Under the pieces are notes generated by a model, which saw nothing but the letters and a program-made list of their open reading frames with translations, was not told the origin of the DNA and ran no database searches. From OLB7 sp966250335 (GTDB lineage Bacteria; Bacteroidota; Ignavibacteria; OLB7), in the NCBI GenBank assembly GCA_966250335.1, contig CBINGZ010000023.1, positions 20,159 through 84,158 of the forward strand: a stretch of DNA of 64,000 bases, given 5' to 3'. Position numbers and translations under genes: made by a program. This document shows, piece by piece, positions 60,240 to 64,000 of the stretch; the first letter of the stretch is position 1, and each line of letters starts with the position of its first letter.

Positions 60240-63200
60240 ATGAAGTCTTGCTTCCTCCCCCCGTCCCTCTCATCAGTTGTTTCCCTTGTTGCCGTCGCAA
60301 CGTTTCTGCTCTGGGCGGGCGCCCCCGCCGATGCGCAGGAGAGGAAACAGTCCGACCTTCACGATCATTTCCTCTGCGGCGAACTTCCGCGCGGTTCCGG
60401 ACTCCGGTCGGGCGAGCGCGGCATGGTCGACAGATTCAACAACCCCTGGCGTCCCGAGCCCTGGCTGACCGGCAAGCGCTCCGGACCCCGCCGGCAGTCG
60501 GCGACCTGCGGCGGTTTCAGGATCGATTTCGAGGATGAGATCCTCGGCAACGGCGTCGGCTTCGACGATCGAACGCCGGTGAACCATCCGGTGCTCGGCG
60601 CCGTGACCCTCGGCGCCGTGCGTCGCGGCACGATATGCAGGATGTTCGAGTATCTCGGCGGCGTTCTGGAGATGAAGGGGTCGCCCGATGTGATCGTCCG
60701 CGCCTCGCAGACCGACGGCGGCGGATTTCTCGCGGCCGCTTCCCCCTTCTTCCGGAGCGGCAGCCCCGAAGGGTTCACCGGCGGGACCGTATTCGATCAT
60801 ATCACGACAGGTTCCGATCCCACCCCCGGTCCCGGCGAATACGACGCCATGATCATCTTCGATTTCGGTCCCTGGGGAATGGGAATATCGATCAACTCCG
60901 ACTGGACGCAGGATCCGGGCTCCGCCGTCGATCTCTTCTCCGTGGCGCTGCATGAGGCCACCCACACGCTCGGATTCCTCTCGCTCATCCGTCCCGACGG
61001 AACAAGCGGGATCGGCGGCTGGTACTCCACGTTCGACGCGCGGCTGCGGAACGGGGCCGGTAACCCGCTGGTCGATCCCTCGCAGGGGAAGTTCATCGGG
61101 TCGCCCGGCGATCTCACCTCCAACGGCATCCTCTTCCAGGGAAAACGGTGCGGGAACTCCGACCCTGTTTATTCCCCCGCGGCGTTCGCGCCGGGGAGCA
61201 GTCTTAGTCACTTCGATTCATATCGTTCGTCGATCCGTTATGTCATGCGCTACGCCACCTCGGGCGGAAGCGACAGGGAGCTGACCAGGGATGAACTCCG
61301 CGCCCTCTGCGATATCGGATACTCGATGGTCGGCGGGGCGTGCGGGAAATGCCTGCCGGTGGGGAACGACGACACCGCCTCGACCTTCAGCGGCGTCGAG
61401 GTCACGGTCGACGTCCTTGCCAATGATACCGACCCGGACGGCGGCGGACTCCGGATCGATCCGGGGACCCTGAGCCTGACGACGGGACGCGGCGCCGTGG
61501 CGATCGTTAACAACACGATCTCGTTCACCCCGGACGCGGACTACACCGGCCATGCCTATATCCGCTATCATCCGGTCTCCGCCTCCGGAGTCGGCGGAAC
61601 GACGACGCTCCGGGTCTGGGTGCGCCGTACATCGACGCCCGGTACCGGTCTCGACTCCGGTCTTGTCGTCTGGCTGAGCTTCGACGATTCGACGGCGCAG
61701 GACAACAGCGGCAACGGCCATCACGGCGAGCCGTACGGCGGGCCGGTCGCGACGCCGGGAGTGTGCGGTTCGGCGATGTCGTTCGACGGGGTCGACGATT
61801 ATATCATCGTTCCCCGATCCCCTCTGCTGCTCGGCCTGAAAAGGATGACCCTCTCGTACTGGATACGCTTCTACAACAACGGATTCGGCCGGAATGCCAC
61901 GGGGAACACGATCGGGAACGGCTCGGACGATCGCCCCGGAGTGAAGGGATTCTACACCTATTCATCGAAGAGCGAGATATCTCACTTCCTGGGACGCCAG
62001 CCGAACGCCAGGGGAATCAGGATGTACTACGATGCAACGGTCCCGCTTCAGGATCAGGAGTTCACCTTCGTTACCTTCACCGTCTCCGACGACACCCTCA
62101 AGGTCTTCAGGAACGGATGTCTGGTGGAGGCGATCTCCCGCGACGGATGGCCGATCGCCAGGGACTGGGACTGGTATATCGCATGGTCCGGAGATTTTGC
62201 GGGGGACGGCGGTTACCTGAAGGGACATATGGATGAGATCAGAATCCATGACAGGGCTCTATCGGACGACGAGATTCTCCAGCTCTACGAGAAATGCGGC
62301 GGGAGGGTCGCTCTGGCCTCCGAGCCGCCGTACGTCGATTTCGGTGTGCTGGAATGCCCGCGAACCGATACGACGGTCGGGGTAACGATCAGAAATATCG
62401 CAAAGGATACCTTGAACGCCTTGCCGACGCTTCGCTCCGGGAAAGCCTTCAGCGTGGTCGGCGGCGGGCCGGTCGATCTGGCGGCGGGGGAGACCGCCCG
62501 GACGATCGTGAGATTCAATCCCCCCGCGCCGGGCTATTATTCGGACACGCTGGTGATCGCCGGCGACTGCAGCAGATTGCTCTACGTGCCGGTCTTCGGG
62601 ATGCGGGATTCCTGCGCCGAATCGCCCCACGGGCGCACCGACCTGATGATCTCCAAGACGGTCGACGACAGCATCCCGTACCTGCGCCAGCAGATCGTCT
62701 ACGGCGTGACCGTCACCAACGTCGGCCCGAACCCTTCTCCGGTCGAGGCGCGCGACGTGGTGCCGGCCGGGCTGACCGTGGTCGGGTTCACCCTCTCCGA
62801 TCCGACGGCGAGCTTCGATCCGGTCACCGGCATCGTGAAGGCGCCGATGCTGGCGGTCGGAGCGTTCGTCAGGCTCGATCTGACCTGCTCGATCGATCGT
62901 ACGGCACCCGACACGATCCTCAACTGCGCCGAGGTGATTCATTCCGGGGAACGTGATCTCGATTTCACCAACGACCGCGCCTGCGTTCCAATCGTGGTGC
63001 GACGCTATCTCGATGCCGACGATCTCGATATCGGATCGGTGCCGTGGTGTCTCGACTCGGCCGGATATGTCGTTATGCGAAATGCATCGAAGGATACCGT
63101 CCAGGTGGTGGAGATCATCCCCTCCGCCGGAAGCTCCTTCAGGGTCGGGATTCCCGATCTGCCGCGTCTGGTCGTTCCCTCCGACACGATGCGCATCCCG

Positions 63201-64000
63201 GTCCTCTTCGCGCCGACCGCGGAGGGACCGGCGGAGGGGAGCGTGAACATCGTTGCGCTCCGTCTCCCGTCGGGACTTCCCGACACCGTCGAGGCGATAC
63301 TGAGAGGGAATGGAGTGGTCGTGCAGGCGACGGCGAAGATCGACTCGCAGTACGTCCCTCTTCAGGGAACGGTTCGTGTTCCGATCCGTCTTCTCACGCC
63401 GATCGACGGGGCGGAGATCTTCAGGCTCCGGATCACTCTTCTCTACGACAGCACATCGCTCTTCCTGCTCAACGGAAACTCCTGGGAGAATATGACCAGG
63501 GGAACGCTGCTGGAGGGATGGAGGCTGATCTCGAAGGAGCATCGCCCCGGAAGGCTGGTCCTGAACGTCGCCGTGAACAGGGACGGGGAGTATCTGCGCG
63601 GAACCGGGACGCTCCTCGATCCGGCGTTCCAGGCGCTTCTGAGCGCGCATGTTCAGACGGAGGTGTCGGTGTTGCTGGAGACTCCCGGCCGCGACTGCGC
63701 CCGGCTTCTCGGCGAGCCGGGAACGGTGCTGACCGATTCGATCTGCGGCCTGAACCTGCGGCTGATCGAGGCGACCTCGGCGATCACGAAGCTCGCGCTG
63801 CGACCTGTTCAGCCGAACCCCTTCAGCGGTTCCGCGGAGATCCGGTTCCAGACGCCGATCGACGGGGCCGTGCGCCTGGAGCTGTTCGACGTGGCCGGGA
63901 ACATTGCCGGTGTGCTGGTGAACGGGTATCTCCCGGCAGGGGAGCATGCCGTGACGTGGGACGCCTCGGCCCATGCCTCCGGGATCTACGAATGCCGGCT
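60240..64000 (+). CDS. Mosaic secreted zinc metalloprotease-like protein (3' partial)
   Basis: The gene has no stop before the window edge, so the C-terminus is missing. The visible 1253 residues start with a signal peptide (LSSVVSLVAVATFLLWAGAPADA). A metalloprotease-like domain (about 40-365) has HEATHTLGF with His238, Glu239 and His242; the third metal position expected at 248 is Ser, so activity is uncertain. A cadherin-like VLANDTDPDGG repeat (about 373-463), a LamG-type lectin-like domain (about 474-690), an ASH-like domain, a DUF11 repeat (about 800-907), another ASH-like domain and a cohesin-like domain (about 1022-1170) follow. A sorting module starts at QPNPFSGSAEIRFQTP. It is likely secreted and surface-attached or released. 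Confidence 0.82.
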   Translation, partial: MKSCFLPPSLSSVVSLVAVATFLLWAGAPADAQERKQSDLHDHFLCGELPRGSGLRSGERGMVDRFNNPWRPEPWLTGKRSGPRRQSATCGGFRIDFEDEILGNGVGFDDRTPVNHPVLGAVTLGAVRRGTICRMFEYLGGVLEMKGSPDVIVRASQTDGGGFLAAASPFFRSGSPEGFTGGTVFDHITTGSDPTPGPGEYDAMIIFDFGPWGMGISINSDWTQDPGSAVDLFSVALHEATHTLGFLSLIRPDGTSGIGGWYSTFDARLRNGAGNPLVDPSQGKFIGSPGDLTSNGILFQGKRCGNSDPVYSPAAFAPGSSLSHFDSYRSSIRYVMRYATSGGSDRELTRDELRALCDIGYSMVGGACGKCLPVGNDDTASTFSGVEVTVDVLANDTDPDGGGLRIDPGTLSLTTGRGAVAIVNNTISFTPDADYTGHAYIRYHPVSASGVGGTTTLRVWVRRTSTPGTGLDSGLVVWLSFDDSTAQDNSGNGHHGEPYGGPVATPGVCGSAMSFDGVDDYIIVPRSPLLLGLKRMTLSYWIRFYNNGFGRNATGNTIGNGSDDRPGVKGFYTYSSKSEISHFLGRQPNARGIRMYYDATVPLQDQEFTFVTFTVSDDTLKVFRNGCLVEAISRDGWPIARDWDWYIAWSGDFAGDGGYLKGHMDEIRIHDRALSDDEILQLYEKCGGRVALASEPPYVDFGVLECPRTDTTVGVTIRNIAKDTLNALPTLRSGKAFSVVGGGPVDLAAGETARTIVRFNPPAPGYYSDTLVIAGDCSRLLYVPVFGMRDSCAESPHGRTDLMISKTVDDSIPYLRQQIVYGVTVTNVGPNPSPVEARDVVPAGLTVVGFTLSDPTASFDPVTGIVKAPMLAVGAFVRLDLTCSIDRTAPDTILNCAEVIHSGERDLDFTNDRACVPIVVRRYLDADDLDIGSVPWCLDSAGYVVMRNASKDTVQVVEIIPSAGSSFRVGIPDLPRLVVPSDTMRIPVLFAPTAEGPAEGSVNIVALRLPSGLPDTVEAILRGNGVVVQATAKIDSQYVPLQGTVRVPIRLLTPIDGAEIFRLRITLLYDSTSLFLLNGNSWENMTRGTLLEGWRLISKEHRPGRLVLNVAVNRDGEYLRGTGTLLDPAFQALLSAHVQTEVSVLLETPGRDCARLLGEPGTVLTDSICGLNLRLIEATSAITKLALRPVQPNPFSGSAEIRFQTPIDGAVRLELFDVAGNIAGVLVNGYLPAGEHAVTWDASAHASGIYECR

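Noticed and set aside
1..64000. tRNA, rRNA, CRISPR, prophage or insertion-sequence genes.
   Set aside because: No cloverleaf with conserved TTC arm, no 16S/23S signature, no direct-repeat array, and no transposase, integrase or phage structural protein is visible by inspection.

Overview
The window is a GC-rich, gene-dense bacterial chromosome segment. It has 39 intact protein genes, one gene cut off at each end, and no recognisable tRNA, rRNA, CRISPR array, transposase or phage gene. Several things point to the Bacteroidota/Chlorobiota/Ignavibacteriota-Kapaibacteria side of the FCB group, with a GC content high for it. Surface proteins end in type IX secretion (por) sorting-like domains. IgGFc-binding-type surface proteins, a GWxTD protein, DUF6438-like proteins and a TPR plus C-terminal HTH regulator are present. 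Some intergenic regions carry Bacteroidota-type -7 elements (TAnnTTTG), and Shine-Dalgarno sequences are weak. The phylum assignment is inference from gene content.

Layout. 1-5.4 kb: the end of a beta-propeller surface protein, then an L,D-transpeptidase lipoprotein and an M23 peptidase translationally coupled on the minus strand. Two paralogous lipoproteins of unknown family flank this pair. 5.4-9.3 kb: a candidate structured RNA, a HipA-like kinase overlapping a DUF3037 gene, an LTxxQ periplasmic protein, two tandem DUF6438-like proteins and a small cytochrome-b-like membrane protein. 9.4-16.4 kb (minus): RlmD, a YfhO membrane protein, two tandem LURP-one/scramblase-like proteins and a GT4 glycosyltransferase. 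16.4-19.5 kb (plus): a Nudix hydrolase and DNA topoisomerase I. 19.9-25.9 kb (minus): Rho, PBP4, GmhA, a membrane protein and endonuclease IV. 26.0-30.1 kb (plus): copper ATPase, AnmK and a PAP2 phosphatase. 30.3-39.5 kb (minus): fatty-acid desaturase, a D-threonine-aldolase/D-serine-dehydratase-like enzyme, a GWxTD protein, a PepSY-type metal-rich lipoprotein and a 1183-residue surface protein. 39.6-42.9 kb (plus): MurA, a degenerate LytM protein and Era. 42.9-45.9 kb (minus): an MsbA-type exporter and a FabK/nitronate-monooxygenase-like flavoprotein. 46-64 kb (plus): three tandem ~1000-residue IgGFc-binding-type proteins, an SBBP propeller protein, a TPR-HTH regulator and a mosaic metalloprotease running off the window.

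Two themes connect the genes. The first is envelope maintenance: MurA, AnmK, PBP4, YkuD, two LytM proteins, GmhA, a glycosyltransferase, MsbA-like export, desaturase and PAP2. Two of these wall proteins (PBP4 and the LytM protein beside MurA) carry long lysine-rich low-complexity segments that look independently acquired. The second is a large secreted surface repertoire at 35.9-39.5 kb and 46-64 kb, with a TPR-HTH protein as the only local transcription-regulator candidate. The least-explained items are the HipA-like/DUF3037 module beside a candidate minus-strand RNA ending in a U-run, the paralogous lipoproteins bracketing the wall-enzyme pair, the His/Asp/Cys-rich PepSY lipoprotein, the tandem LURP-one pair and the ~105-bp inverted repeat at 55.23-55.34 kb.
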